Source of the DNA: Nodosilinea sp. LEGE 07088 | GTDB lineage: Bacteria; Cyanobacteriota; Cyanobacteriia; Phormidesmidales; Phormidesmidaceae | Assembly (NCBI RefSeq): GCF_015207395.1 | Contig: NZ_JADEWX010000043.1 | Location: 1-36,650, forward strand | Direction of reading: 5' to 3' | DNA length: 36,650 nucleotides | Shown: positions 24,840-33,156 of the stretch, piece by piece | How the letters are laid out: each line of letters starts with the position of its first letter | Position numbering within the stretch: the stretch's first letter is position 1 | Position numbers and translations under genes: made by a program | The notes under the pieces: model-generated | Told to the model about the DNA's origin: nothing | The model's input: only the letters and a program-made list of their open reading frames with translations | Database searches by the model: none

Positions 24840-27044
24840 CTAACCCAGCAGTGCCTGGGCTCGAGCCACAAAGTTGTCTGCTGTCAGACCGTTGAGGGCC
24901 ATAACTTGCCCAGCACTGGCGGCGGTTTCGCCGCGTCTCCAGCAGAAGGTGTCACGGGGAGCCGTACTCCGCAGTAAAACGGGTTCGAGCATAGCGCTAG
25001 ATCCGCCAGTGATGCCTAGCACCACGTCACCGCCGAAGAGGCGATCAAACCCAGCCTGATCGAGGAAATTATTATCGGGTTCTGAGCACATATCCCAGGC
25101 GACGTCGGTAGGGCGGTAAAGCTGGCGGGGGTTAACGATAGCAACAACCCGACTGCCAATGCCGCTAGCAGCCAATTGCTCAACCGCTTCAAACACGGGC
25201 AGCAGTGTCATATCGCCAACTACCGCAAACACAACTGTCTGATCGCCAGGAGTAGACGCCAGTTCTACAGCGCCATCGACCAGGGCCCGGCGGGTTTGCT
25301 CAAAGGTGGTGTGAATCGGCAGGGGGGATTTGCTGGCGGTAATCGTTACCCCTTTGTTACGGGTGGTCAGCGCCCAGGCGTAACAAACCTGAATACTGTT
25401 GGCGTCGGTAGGGAAGAGAGGATATACATTGCCATTGCGCATCATGCCCGCAAAGTAGTTTTCGATTTCGGGGCGCTGGTGAGTCCAACCATTGCGACCC
25501 TGCTCTAGGGCCCCAGCGGTGAACAAGGTAATGGTAGCCGGGGTCGGGCGACGTAGCTCGGCCATGGCCTGGGTGACGGTCTGCCAGATGGGCAGGCCAT
25601 TGACAACAAAGGATTCGTAGGAGCACCAGAGGGTGCGGGCCCCAAATAGGGCCTGGGCCGCCGCCAGACCCGCGCAGGCATCTTCGCTGAGGGGTTCGTA
25701 GACCTGCCCCTGAGGCTGTTGAAAGTAAATTTCGTCGACGGTGGGGTGAATGATTTTGAGCGCCTGGTTGATGTTGTTGATACCCGAGGCGGCGTTGCCG
25801 TCGGCGTTTGTTACCACAAACTGGTCATCTCGCTGGCCTACATAGCCCACTAAAGCGCCCATGGCAGTTGTGGCCACCTGCTTATCGCCACCCACTGCAA
25901 ATTCGTTGAGGGGCAAGGTGCCCAGATCGGCCAAGGGCAGCACTGATTCGGTAACGGCGGTTTTAGCGCCGGGGCCCCCCATCGATCGCTCGTGGTTGGT
26001 GCGCACGAGCTCCCATGCGGCGGGGGAGAGGGCTCGGGTGGTCAGGGCGCTCACGATGTAGTCTTTGGTGAGGGAGTCGCCGGGATAGAGGTTGTGGGAT
26101 TGGGCACCTCGCTTGTGCACCCCTGCCCCCTTGAGTTGCTTGACGATCAGTACGGTGAGCGTACCGCCCAGGGCGAGTTTTGCGGCTTTATCGGTGGCTT
26201 CGAGCACGGCCTGGGTGAAGGCAAACCGCTGGGCGAAGGAGAATGCCGTGCTGTCGACATAGGCTCCAGGTTGGTCGGTATCGTCGAAATCTTTGGCGTC
26301 GACCAGTACGATCTCTTGGAAGCCGTTGCCGCGCCAGTAGTCGATCATGGCCTGGTTAGATTTGGTAGAGACCATGCTGTGGTGCTCTTGGCTATAGCCG
26401 TTCCACACCAGGATGGGCAGGAAGTTGGTGACGGTGGGGTAGGCGGTGCTGAAGTGGCCAAAGCTGCTCATGATGTAGGGCTCGCCCAAACCGCCGTCGC
26501 CGATGGTGACCGGGAAGAGCACACCGGGATGCAGTTTAGCGCCAGCCATGGCAAAGTGTTGGCCCTGGCCTAGGGGCCCAGCGGGGTTGAGCAAACCGGG
26601 GATTTGACCCGATAGGTGACCGAGCAGGCCGTGGGTTTCGCGGAAGCGATCGCACAATTGCTGTACGGTCTCAATGCCCATGGCCTCTAGCGAGCGGTCG
26701 AGGAACACATTGCTGTAGAAGCCAGGGGCGTGGTGGCCCACCTCAGTGATGATGTTTTTGTGGCCCAGCATCACTAACGATGCGATCGCATCGGCAATGC
26801 TGGCAAACCCACCGGGGTGCCCTGACTGCTTGCTGGCGGTCATTTGCAGGGTGAGGTAACGCAGGGCATCGGCTGCCAGCAGGGTTTGGTAGACCGCAAC
26901 CGGGTCGCTAGGAGAGGTGATGGCGGTCTGCCCCGGGGCGATCGCCGCCGTCTGCCCGTAGGCTGCGAACTCGGGCAGCGGCTCCCCAAAGTACTGAATG
27001 CCTTCACAAAAGGCCGGAATCGATTGTGTGCTGGCTGCCGTCAT
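24840..27044 (-). CDS. Phosphoketolase (Xfp family), shorter type
   Basis: This TPP-dependent enzyme cleaves xylulose 5-phosphate and/or fructose 6-phosphate with phosphate to acetyl phosphate, a bypass in cyanobacterial carbon metabolism. The ATG at 27042-27044, with GGGGG eight bases upstream, gives 734 residues. Motifs are SGHPGGFASIADAI (74-87), HHAPGFYSNVFLD, the TPP site GDGGLGEP (182-189) with Asn215, and the C-terminal NGWTHQRPEIENYF and FPTDANSIQVCYAWAL, typical of phosphoketolases. Classical phosphoketolases are about 790-820 residues and have GDGEAETG. The GDGGLGEP sequence and shorter length suggest the second cyanobacterial clade (the Synechocystis sll0529 type, as I recall). Substrate preference cannot be read. 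The kinase gene lies 181 bases upstream on the same strand. Confidence 0.85.
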   Translation of the reverse strand: MTAASTQSIPAFCEGIQYFGEPLPEFAAYGQTAAIAPGQTAITSPSDPVAVYQTLLAADALRYLTLQMTASKQSGHPGGFASIADAIASLVMLGHKNIITEVGHHAPGFYSNVFLDRSLEAMGIETVQQLCDRFRETHGLLGHLSGQIPGLLNPAGPLGQGQHFAMAGAKLHPGVLFPVTIGDGGLGEPYIMSSFGHFSTAYPTVTNFLPILVWNGYSQEHHSMVSTKSNQAMIDYWRGNGFQEIVLVDAKDFDDTDQPGAYVDSTAFSFAQRFAFTQAVLEATDKAAKLALGGTLTVLIVKQLKGAGVHKRGAQSHNLYPGDSLTKDYIVSALTTRALSPAAWELVRTNHERSMGGPGAKTAVTESVLPLADLGTLPLNEFAVGGDKQVATTAMGALVGYVGQRDDQFVVTNADGNAASGINNINQALKIIHPTVDEIYFQQPQGQVYEPLSEDACAGLAAAQALFGARTLWCSYESFVVNGLPIWQTVTQAMAELRRPTPATITLFTAGALEQGRNGWTHQRPEIENYFAGMMRNGNVYPLFPTDANSIQVCYAWALTTRNKGVTITASKSPLPIHTTFEQTRRALVDGAVELASTPGDQTVVFAVVGDMTLLPVFEAVEQLAASGIGSRVVAIVNPRQLYRPTDVAWDMCSEPDNNFLDQAGFDRLFGGDVVLGITGGSSAMLEPVLLRSTAPRDTFCWRRGETAASAGQVMALNGLTADNFVARAQALLG

Positions 27045-27225
27045 ACTCAAACCCCCTAACTAGCGTCAAAAAAACGTCATCATGCTGGCCTTGCCTGGGT
27101 TCAGACAACCGATCGATGGGCCAATCTGAGCCTATATACAGTTACAAAGGCTGTTAACCATCCTACACAGCGACGGGGGCAGGACGACGCAAACCACCAT
27201 TGCAATGCCTCTATGGACGATCGCC

Positions 27226-29235
27226 CTAGTTCTCTTTGGCAGGCGGGTCAGGTTGGTTGAGAATGTCGTTGATGACGTTATCGACGGCGACCGTTAGACG
27301 ATAGGGAATCGGGCCGCTGGCCTGGGAAACGATCACAATTTCGTAGTAGCCCGACTGGGGCAGCTCACCAGCCCAGGTATTTTGCTCGGCATCGGCCAGG
27401 ATATAGGGGAGTGAATCATTGGGCACAGGGACATAAACCGACAGGCGGGTGCTGTTGGGAGGAGCCTGAAGATTGAGACGCAACAACTGCTCAGCTTGCA
27501 GGTTGAGAATGTAGACCTGCCCAGAGCCCGGATTGAGATTGCCTTCCTGCTGCTGACTCAAGACCCCAGACTCAAAGGTAATTTCGGTCAGGGCATCGCC
27601 ACTGGCTAGGGCATTGACCTGGTCTTGGGCCACGGCAAACCAGATTTGATCGACGGGGGTTTCAACAAAGCCCTCGCTGACCCGCCCGGGGAAAATTTGG
27701 GTAAAACGGGCGTCGGCCAGGTCGTAGAGCGCTTTGCTGCTGACGTAAAGCGCGTTGACTTCGCGCTGCCAGCGATCGGTGTCGGTGGGGTTGTAGCGCC
27801 CCAGCTTACTGCGCGCTTCGGTGCTGAGGTTAGTTTCTAACAGATCGAGATTGGCGGCGGCGATCGCATCCCACTCGGCCCTCAGCGGGGCATCCTCAGG
27901 CTGATCGCTCAGCTGGGTGCCCACGCGATCGGGATATTTTTCGTAGAACAGCTGGTCGGTGAAGCTGGCCAGATAGCCCCAGTCAACGCTGAGATCCACG
28001 GCGCGATCGCGCAGCGCCTGCTTACGCTCCCGCTCGGCCTCGCTGAGAGCGGGGTTACCGGCATCGCTGCCCCCCGGCGAAACCACCTCCGAACCCGAAA
28101 ACTGGTTCAGCGGGTCAAGCCACCACCACAGCCCCCCCGCTACCCCCACCGTAATCACCAGCCCCACCAGGGCTGGCCAGCACCCCGCTGACGTTTTTTT
28201 CACCGGCACTGCCCGGGGCGGGGGAGCTACTGTAGCCGTGGGGTCATTGGTTATTGACGGATAATGGGGACTAGCCGGCGCCACCGCCACCGTAGGCTCA
28301 GGCGGCGGCGGCGGCACCACCGGCTGCATCCGCACCGGCATCGGTTGAGCCCAGGCCGCAGACAACTGGTCTGCGTGGGCCAGATTTAACGCTGTCAGTA
28401 CCTGCCCAGCTGAGGGATAGCGGTCGGCTGGGTGGTGGGCAACCAAGCGGCTGAGCACCTCAGTCAGGGTGGTCGAGATCTCTACTTGCTGGGGCCAAAG
28501 CCAGCGATCGCGGCGTTCGTCGTAGAGGGCCTCTGGATCTTGGCCCGTCAGCATTACCAGGGCTGTCATGCCCAGGGCGTAGAGATCGGTCTCGGGGCTG
28601 ACCTCACCCGACAGCCGCTGTTCAGCCGGGGCATAGCCCACGGTGCCCAGGCGCGTTACGGTGCCATCGGTAGCCTGGTAGGGCTGGGCTACCCCGAGTT
28701 GATAGCGCACGTTCACCACCAACTGCTTAACGCCGCCAAAGTCAATCAGCATTGGGCGGCCATCGGCGTTGCGCTGAATCAGGTTGTCGGGGGAGATGTC
28801 GCGGTGCACAATGCCAATACTGTGCAGATATTGCAGCAGCGGCAGCATCTGCATCAAAAACTGCACCACCTCGGCTTCGCTAAAGTGCTCCCCGTAGGCC
28901 CGGCGGCGATCTAATAATTCTCGATAGGTGGGGCCTTCCACATAATCTTGCACCACATACAGCCGCGTCTGATCGCGCAGCAGTTCGCGAAAGCGGGGTA
29001 CCTGGGGGTGGTTAATTTGGTAGAGAATGCCAGCCTCGCGCTCAAACAAGGTCTGGGCCTTATCCAGCGCTAGCTTGCCCGGCACCTGGGGGTTAAACTC
29101 TTTCAGCACACAGAGTTCTTGAAACCGATGGGTGTCTTCAGCGAGATAGGTGCCCCCAAAGCTGCCCTCACTAAGCTGCCGCAACACGCGGTAGCGGCTC
29201 CCCAGCAACCGTTCTCCTTGTCCTGTTTCAGCCAT
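27226..29235 (-). CDS. Serine/threonine protein kinase with transmembrane segment and PPC-like C-terminus
   Basis: The ATG at 29233-29235 gives 669 residues; an in-frame GTG 18 codons earlier is the alternative. The Hanks-type kinase domain (about 15-285) has a Gly loop (LSEGSFGGTY), Lys45, HRDISPDN (144-151), DFGGVK (165-170) and GTVGYAPAEQ; all catalytic residues are present. A Pro-rich linker (about 298-345, with a run of Pro) leads to one transmembrane helix (about 352-373), so the kinase faces the cytoplasm. The outer part is helical (about 385-520) and ends in a beta-rich PPC-like domain (GQVYILNLQAEQLLRLNLQAPPN, GYYEIVIVS). The signal is unknown; the extracytoplasmic region may sense it. 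Confidence 0.88.
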   Translation of the reverse strand: MAETGQGERLLGSRYRVLRQLSEGSFGGTYLAEDTHRFQELCVLKEFNPQVPGKLALDKAQTLFEREAGILYQINHPQVPRFRELLRDQTRLYVVQDYVEGPTYRELLDRRRAYGEHFSEAEVVQFLMQMLPLLQYLHSIGIVHRDISPDNLIQRNADGRPMLIDFGGVKQLVVNVRYQLGVAQPYQATDGTVTRLGTVGYAPAEQRLSGEVSPETDLYALGMTALVMLTGQDPEALYDERRDRWLWPQQVEISTTLTEVLSRLVAHHPADRYPSAGQVLTALNLAHADQLSAAWAQPMPVRMQPVVPPPPPEPTVAVAPASPHYPSITNDPTATVAPPPRAVPVKKTSAGCWPALVGLVITVGVAGGLWWWLDPLNQFSGSEVVSPGGSDAGNPALSEAERERKQALRDRAVDLSVDWGYLASFTDQLFYEKYPDRVGTQLSDQPEDAPLRAEWDAIAAANLDLLETNLSTEARSKLGRYNPTDTDRWQREVNALYVSSKALYDLADARFTQIFPGRVSEGFVETPVDQIWFAVAQDQVNALASGDALTEITFESGVLSQQQEGNLNPGSGQVYILNLQAEQLLRLNLQAPPNSTRLSVYVPVPNDSLPYILADAEQNTWAGELPQSGYYEIVIVSQASGPIPYRLTVAVDNVINDILNQPDPPAKEN

Positions 29236-29446
29236 AGGCGCGCACTGCTGAACCCAGCTATATAGTGTTGCGTTCGATGCATCTGTCACAGATTAGCGCA
29301 AACCGGCACTATTTCTGTGGGTGGCTGAGCTGAGTTATTTCAGAGTGATGCAAAGCTTCGACATGACGACAGCAATATTTACCGATGTAGAGCAGTATTA
29401 AATACGTACTATTGAGATGCGTACTACGGATGTTAGCCCAGTAAAG

Positions 29447-29462
29447 GTAGTTCTCAAACTAC
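29447..29462. promoter_or_regulatory. Candidate operator/promoter of the nuclease-ParA cassette
   Basis: An inverted repeat GTAGTT-ctca-AACTAC (29447-29462) lies about 75 bases before the cassette's first gene. A possible -10 box TAATAT (29478-29483) follows 15 bases later, so the repeat would overlap a -35 region. Two CGTACTA direct repeats occur just upstream (29405-29411 and 29420-29426). ParA/ParB systems often autoregulate at such sites; here it is only suggestive. Confidence 0.3.
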
Positions 29463-29538
29463 AACTAACTTTCATGTTAATATCCTGACGCCATGGGTAC
29501 ACTTCCGTAATAGAGAAGAAAGCCCATCGCAGTCTTAT

Positions 29539-30879
29539 ATGAATCTTGAAGAAGTCTTAAAGGCTCTCCCAGCCGATGCAGCTGAGGCGGTTGTAGAGCT
29601 AAATTTCTCTCAGCCTTTCTTAAGAGCACTAGGGTTTGAATATCAGGAAATGGTACCCCAATTTCCTGTAGGTAGGCGGGCGGTTGATCATGCCGCCCGT
29701 AAGAATGTAGGTGAGGATACTTTCCTGACCAGCTATCAAAACCCCTATCTCTATATGGAGGTGAAAGGAAGAACAGAAAATTTATCTGACATAAACCATC
29801 CGGACTATCGTCGGGCAGCCTTGCAGTTAAAGCACTATTTACTGTCACCAGAATCAAAATCCGTTCACTGGGGACTACTCACTAATTCAATCCATGTTCA
29901 GTTATTTCGCAAGCACGGCAAGGTTGTTCATCCAGTTACCCCTTGCCTACCTATAACTGGAGATCTAAGACGCATCGTCAAAGATATCAAGCAGCGCATT
30001 GACAAGCCCAGACGTGCATTAATAGTAGCAATTTACAATAATAAGGGTGGGGTAGGAAAAACTACCACGACCTTGAATTTAGCAGCCACCCTCGCCTTAC
30101 TCAAAAAACGAGTACTTATTGTAGACTTTGATCCAAATCAAAGTGATTTGGGTGATGCTTTAAATTTAAAGCCTCTTAAGGGTAAAATCCTAGAGGTTTT
30201 AAAGAGTAAAGAACCTGCGACCAGAGATATCATAACACCCTATAAATTTGAACACCCAAGGTTAAAAGAGTCATTGGGATTTGATATTATACTGGCTGAT
30301 GAAGATTTGATTAGTGAATTGGATGAGGCTAGATTTAAACAGCAGGTTAAGTTCCATGCGTTGCGCCGATCTCTAGAGATTGTCCAAGACGACTATGACT
30401 ATATTCTGATTGATTCACCCCCTAACTGGCGAATTTTTGCGCAAAAAGCTCTCTGTGCAGCTGATGTCGTCCTGATACCTGCAAGGCATGACAATCTGCA
30501 TTCTCTCCAAAATGCAGGCACGGCTATTACACAATTTATTCCAGAGGCCCAGGCTAAGCGCTGTGAGGTTGGCGATGCTGGCCCCATTGCCCTACCTATC
30601 TTTATGAATAATGCTTTTCGCGAAACTGGCCCTCAAGTTCATTTGATGCACCAGGCGATTGCGAAAATCATCAAAGATGCCAGACGAAATTCTAGTGGTT
30701 TTGATTTAACACCTTATTTCTATCCGAAAAATCGTAGAGGCCATGAAAATCGCAAGATGATCACGATTCCCTACATGGCCTACATCTCTAGAGCTGATTT
30801 CATGCATATGCCAGCAGCATTCGCCTTTAAGCCTGCTCGCGAGCAATACCTCAACCTTGTGAAGGAGTACTTTCTCTAA
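29539..30879 (+). CDS. HsdR-N-type nuclease-like domain fused to ParA ATPase
   Basis: This 446-residue protein has two parts. Residues 1-155 resemble the N-terminal nuclease domain of type I restriction HsdR subunits. The PD-(D/E)XK pattern is Asp50 (AVDHAA), Glu74 and Lys76 (YMEVKGR), with Gln96 and Tyr100 (LQLKHYLL) and the usual WGLLTNSIHVQLFR strand. Residues 158-446 are a complete ParA/MinD-type ATPase: deviant Walker A NNKGGVGKTTT (167-177) with signature Lys169, VLIVDFDPNQSDLG (192-205), and Walker B YILIDSPPNW (288-297). The ATG at 29539 has no strong ribosome binding site. The next gene overlaps the stop by one base. Local G+C is low (40% by hand count over 30001-30060), no HIP1 was seen, and codon use differs from neighbours, all suggesting acquisition. 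Both catalytic centres look intact. The function is unknown; defence or DNA segregation is inferred. Confidence 0.85.
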   Translation: MNLEEVLKALPADAAEAVVELNFSQPFLRALGFEYQEMVPQFPVGRRAVDHAARKNVGEDTFLTSYQNPYLYMEVKGRTENLSDINHPDYRRAALQLKHYLLSPESKSVHWGLLTNSIHVQLFRKHGKVVHPVTPCLPITGDLRRIVKDIKQRIDKPRRALIVAIYNNKGGVGKTTTTLNLAATLALLKKRVLIVDFDPNQSDLGDALNLKPLKGKILEVLKSKEPATRDIITPYKFEHPRLKESLGFDIILADEDLISELDEARFKQQVKFHALRRSLEIVQDDYDYILIDSPPNWRIFAQKALCAADVVLIPARHDNLHSLQNAGTAITQFIPEAQAKRCEVGDAGPIALPIFMNNAFRETGPQVHLMHQAIAKIIKDARRNSSGFDLTPYFYPKNRRGHENRKMITIPYMAYISRADFMHMPAAFAFKPAREQYLNLVKEYFL

Positions 30880-31559
30880 TGAGCCTTTCCGATGTTGGCA
30901 ACTTAATGTGCCTTCCCTTCGATGAGATTCAGCCTGGTCAACCTACCAAAGCCCACGAATACCTGATTCAATCTGCTGCTAACCAACTTGGTCTAGAAGG
31001 CCGAAACTGGATACCGTTGGTAGTGAAAGAAATTGGCCCTGACCAGTACCAGGTAATCGGCAACTCCTTTGTCTATGCTGTTGCTGTCGAGGCTGAGCTA
31101 GAGGAAGTCTGGTGTATTATTGCGGATGATACACCAGAAACCGTTGCTATTACCCAGGCCCTCGCTCAAGAAACCCAACCTAAAACCAATCTGTCTACCG
31201 CTAGCCGCGAGGAAATTTCTGTAGCAGTCGATTATCTTTTGGCCCAACCCAGCACTCCCCTCAAAGGTGTGAACTCTGCTTCCCTTGTCACCCGCCTAGA
31301 CGAAGCACCTCGCAAATATTGGAAAAACCTGCAACCGATTACTAAACTCGGCTGTCGCATCACTGCTGGCAAAAAACTCAAGGCGCTTGAACAGGTCTTT
31401 TACCTGACTCCAGAACCAATGCCAGACGTAGTGACCGATCGCACCCTCCTAGAATCGCTCACCACAGCTCAGCTGAAGGCTATGGCCAAAAAACGCGATA
31501 TCGAAGGGATTTCAAAGTTGAAGAAGTCAGATTTGGTCAATCTCTTGGCCGCAGCGTAG
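30879..31559 (+). CDS. ParB-N-like protein with C-terminal Rho_N/SAP-like domain
   Basis: This 226-residue protein is translated from the ATG at 30879, inside the overlap TAATG with the nuclease-ParA stop; AGGAG lies 11 bases upstream, so translation is probably coupled. Residues 10-85 (CLPFDEIQPG, NWIPLVVKEIGPDQYQVIGNSFVYAVAVEAELEEVWCII) follow the ParB N-terminal pattern of a preferred-value strand, a GxxxYAVAVxA helix and a final strand. The usual GERR arginine box is replaced by GNSF, so CTP handling as in true ParB is doubtful. The middle is unassigned. Residues 189-224 (TLLESLTTAQLKAMAKKRDIEGISKLKKSDLVNLL) match the Rho N-terminal/SAP-like helical fold, which often binds nucleic acid. 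It is probably the adaptor or DNA-binding partner of the upstream ATPase. Its end overlaps the convergent glycosyltransferase by 23 bases. Confidence 0.75.
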   Translation: MSLSDVGNLMCLPFDEIQPGQPTKAHEYLIQSAANQLGLEGRNWIPLVVKEIGPDQYQVIGNSFVYAVAVEAELEEVWCIIADDTPETVAITQALAQETQPKTNLSTASREEISVAVDYLLAQPSTPLKGVNSASLVTRLDEAPRKYWKNLQPITKLGCRITAGKKLKALEQVFYLTPEPMPDVVTDRTLLESLTTAQLKAMAKKRDIEGISKLKKSDLVNLLAAA

Positions 31560-33156
31560 TTACATGGTGCGAGGCTGATTCTGGCAAACACTGTTCGCCA
31601 TTGCTGGTGAAGGCTAGGGGATAGTCAGGCTGGAGTGGGTAACCCTCTGGCCCGGCCTTAAACCCATAGCCCGCGACAATTTGATAGGTTTGCAGCACTC
31701 GGCCAAATCGGCGCACCTCTACTGTTTTTGGTGGGTCTACCCGGTCAAACATGGCCAAATGAGTCGGGCAAATGGGGTGCCAGGTTTCGCCCAGCAGCAC
31801 GGCGTCGCGGCCCTCCAGGGCAGGGGCATCGTACCAAAAGTCGAACTGGTCGAGGCGGCCTGAGATCGCCAGCACGTCGGGGTTGTTGAGGGTATAGGCC
31901 AGGGCCGAGGCCGAGCGGTAGTCGGTGGTGAGCAGGAGCGGATCGTCGAGGTCTGCGGCCTGGGCCTCGACGGCGGCGGTAACCTGGGGCCAGCCAAACA
32001 GGGCCGCCCCATCGGGGTCTACGGCCCCAAACAAACTGCCCAGGGGAATGACCGTGTAATAAATTACCAGGGCTGTCGCCACAAATAGACCCAACCCCTG
32101 GGCGATCGCCAGTTGTCTAGCCCGCGCCGGTTTCGCCCCCTGGGGCCGATAAAACTGCTCGCTCAGCAGGGGAAACAGCAGCGGATAGGCCAAAATATTC
32201 CAGTAAAACAGCGCTACCGACACAGTCGAGAGGGCCACAAATGCAGCGGTCGAGAGGCCAAAAACCCACAGGGCTAGGGCTGGGTAGCAAGATGAGCGGA
32301 GCAGGCTAGTCTGCGCCTGCCGACGCAGCAGACGGCCAAGGCTCCAAGACTGAATCGGGCCCAGGGTAAGACCGCACAGGAGCAGAAAGACTAGGGGCTG
32401 TAGCAGATTGAGGTTGAAGCCACCGCCGGAGGTGCGATCGCGGTAAAACCGAAACGAAAAGAAGTCGTGCTGAATATTCCACAGCAGAATGGGCGAAAGC
32501 ACCAGCGCCAGCAGCCCCAGGGCCAGGTAGAGACGGCGATCGCGCAGCACCTGCCGCCGCCGCTGATCGGTCAAAATAAGCGCCAAACAACCCAGGCCAA
32601 CAAACACAGCGCTGTACTTGCACAGCCCTGCCAACCCCAAGAAAATAGCGGCTCCGTAGAGATCCCGTCCGTTCTTTTGGCCATTCGCATCAACCGTGCC
32701 ATCGACGTAGCGCACAAACAAAAAGCTGCTGAGTACCGCAAAGGTCACCAGCCAGTGGTCGTGCCAGGCCAGGCCCAGATACCAAAAATAGAGCGGCGAT
32801 GAGATCCCTAGGAGAACGACGACCCAGATGCGATCGCGGGCTTCGTCGCCGTAGAGGTAGCGGCAAATGTGATACAGCGTCACCCCCAAAATCCCGCTGC
32901 TGATCAGGTTGGGCAGGCGCAACACCCAGACCGACTGTCCTGGGGCGATCGCAAACAATCCCTGGATCCAGGCGTGAAAAGGCGGGTGATCGTAGTAAGA
33001 GAACTCGGGGTGCTGCCCCCAGAGCCAGTAGTAAGCTTCATCGGGGTTAGGAAATGCGGTGAACCAAAAGATCGCCCGCAAAACCACAAACCCAAGCAAC
33101 CACCAGCGTCCCCAGCGCCACAAAGGAGACTGAATCTTGCCCCAGCCCTTACTCAT
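31537..33156 (-). CDS. Glycosyltransferase family 39/ArnT-type membrane protein
   Basis: This 539-residue polytopic membrane protein has about ten hydrophobic segments. The first loop contains FPNPDEAYYWLWGQHPEFSYYDHPPFHAW, with Asp39-Glu40 and Asp56-His57-Pro-Pro. These are hallmarks of GT-C enzymes such as PMT and ArnT, which use lipid-linked sugars outside the membrane. A C-terminal soluble region of about 120 residues follows (VAGYGFKAGPEGYPLQPDYPLAF). The acceptor is unknown; the enzyme may decorate lipid or envelope polysaccharide. Its start overlaps the upstream hypothetical gene by eight bases, so both belong to one operon. The 3' end overlaps the nuclease-ParA cassette's second gene. 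Confidence 0.82.
   Translation of the reverse strand: MSKGWGKIQSPLWRWGRWWLLGFVVLRAIFWFTAFPNPDEAYYWLWGQHPEFSYYDHPPFHAWIQGLFAIAPGQSVWVLRLPNLISSGILGVTLYHICRYLYGDEARDRIWVVVLLGISSPLYFWYLGLAWHDHWLVTFAVLSSFLFVRYVDGTVDANGQKNGRDLYGAAIFLGLAGLCKYSAVFVGLGCLALILTDQRRRQVLRDRRLYLALGLLALVLSPILLWNIQHDFFSFRFYRDRTSGGGFNLNLLQPLVFLLLCGLTLGPIQSWSLGRLLRRQAQTSLLRSSCYPALALWVFGLSTAAFVALSTVSVALFYWNILAYPLLFPLLSEQFYRPQGAKPARARQLAIAQGLGLFVATALVIYYTVIPLGSLFGAVDPDGAALFGWPQVTAAVEAQAADLDDPLLLTTDYRSASALAYTLNNPDVLAISGRLDQFDFWYDAPALEGRDAVLLGETWHPICPTHLAMFDRVDPPKTVEVRRFGRVLQTYQIVAGYGFKAGPEGYPLQPDYPLAFTSNGEQCLPESASHHVTTLRPRD

Noticed and set aside
27120..27180. NtcA-type site upstream of the phosphoketolase gene
   Set aside because: The minus strand reads GTA-N8-TAG, which misses the final C of the GTA-N8-TAC consensus, and no properly spaced -10 box was clear.
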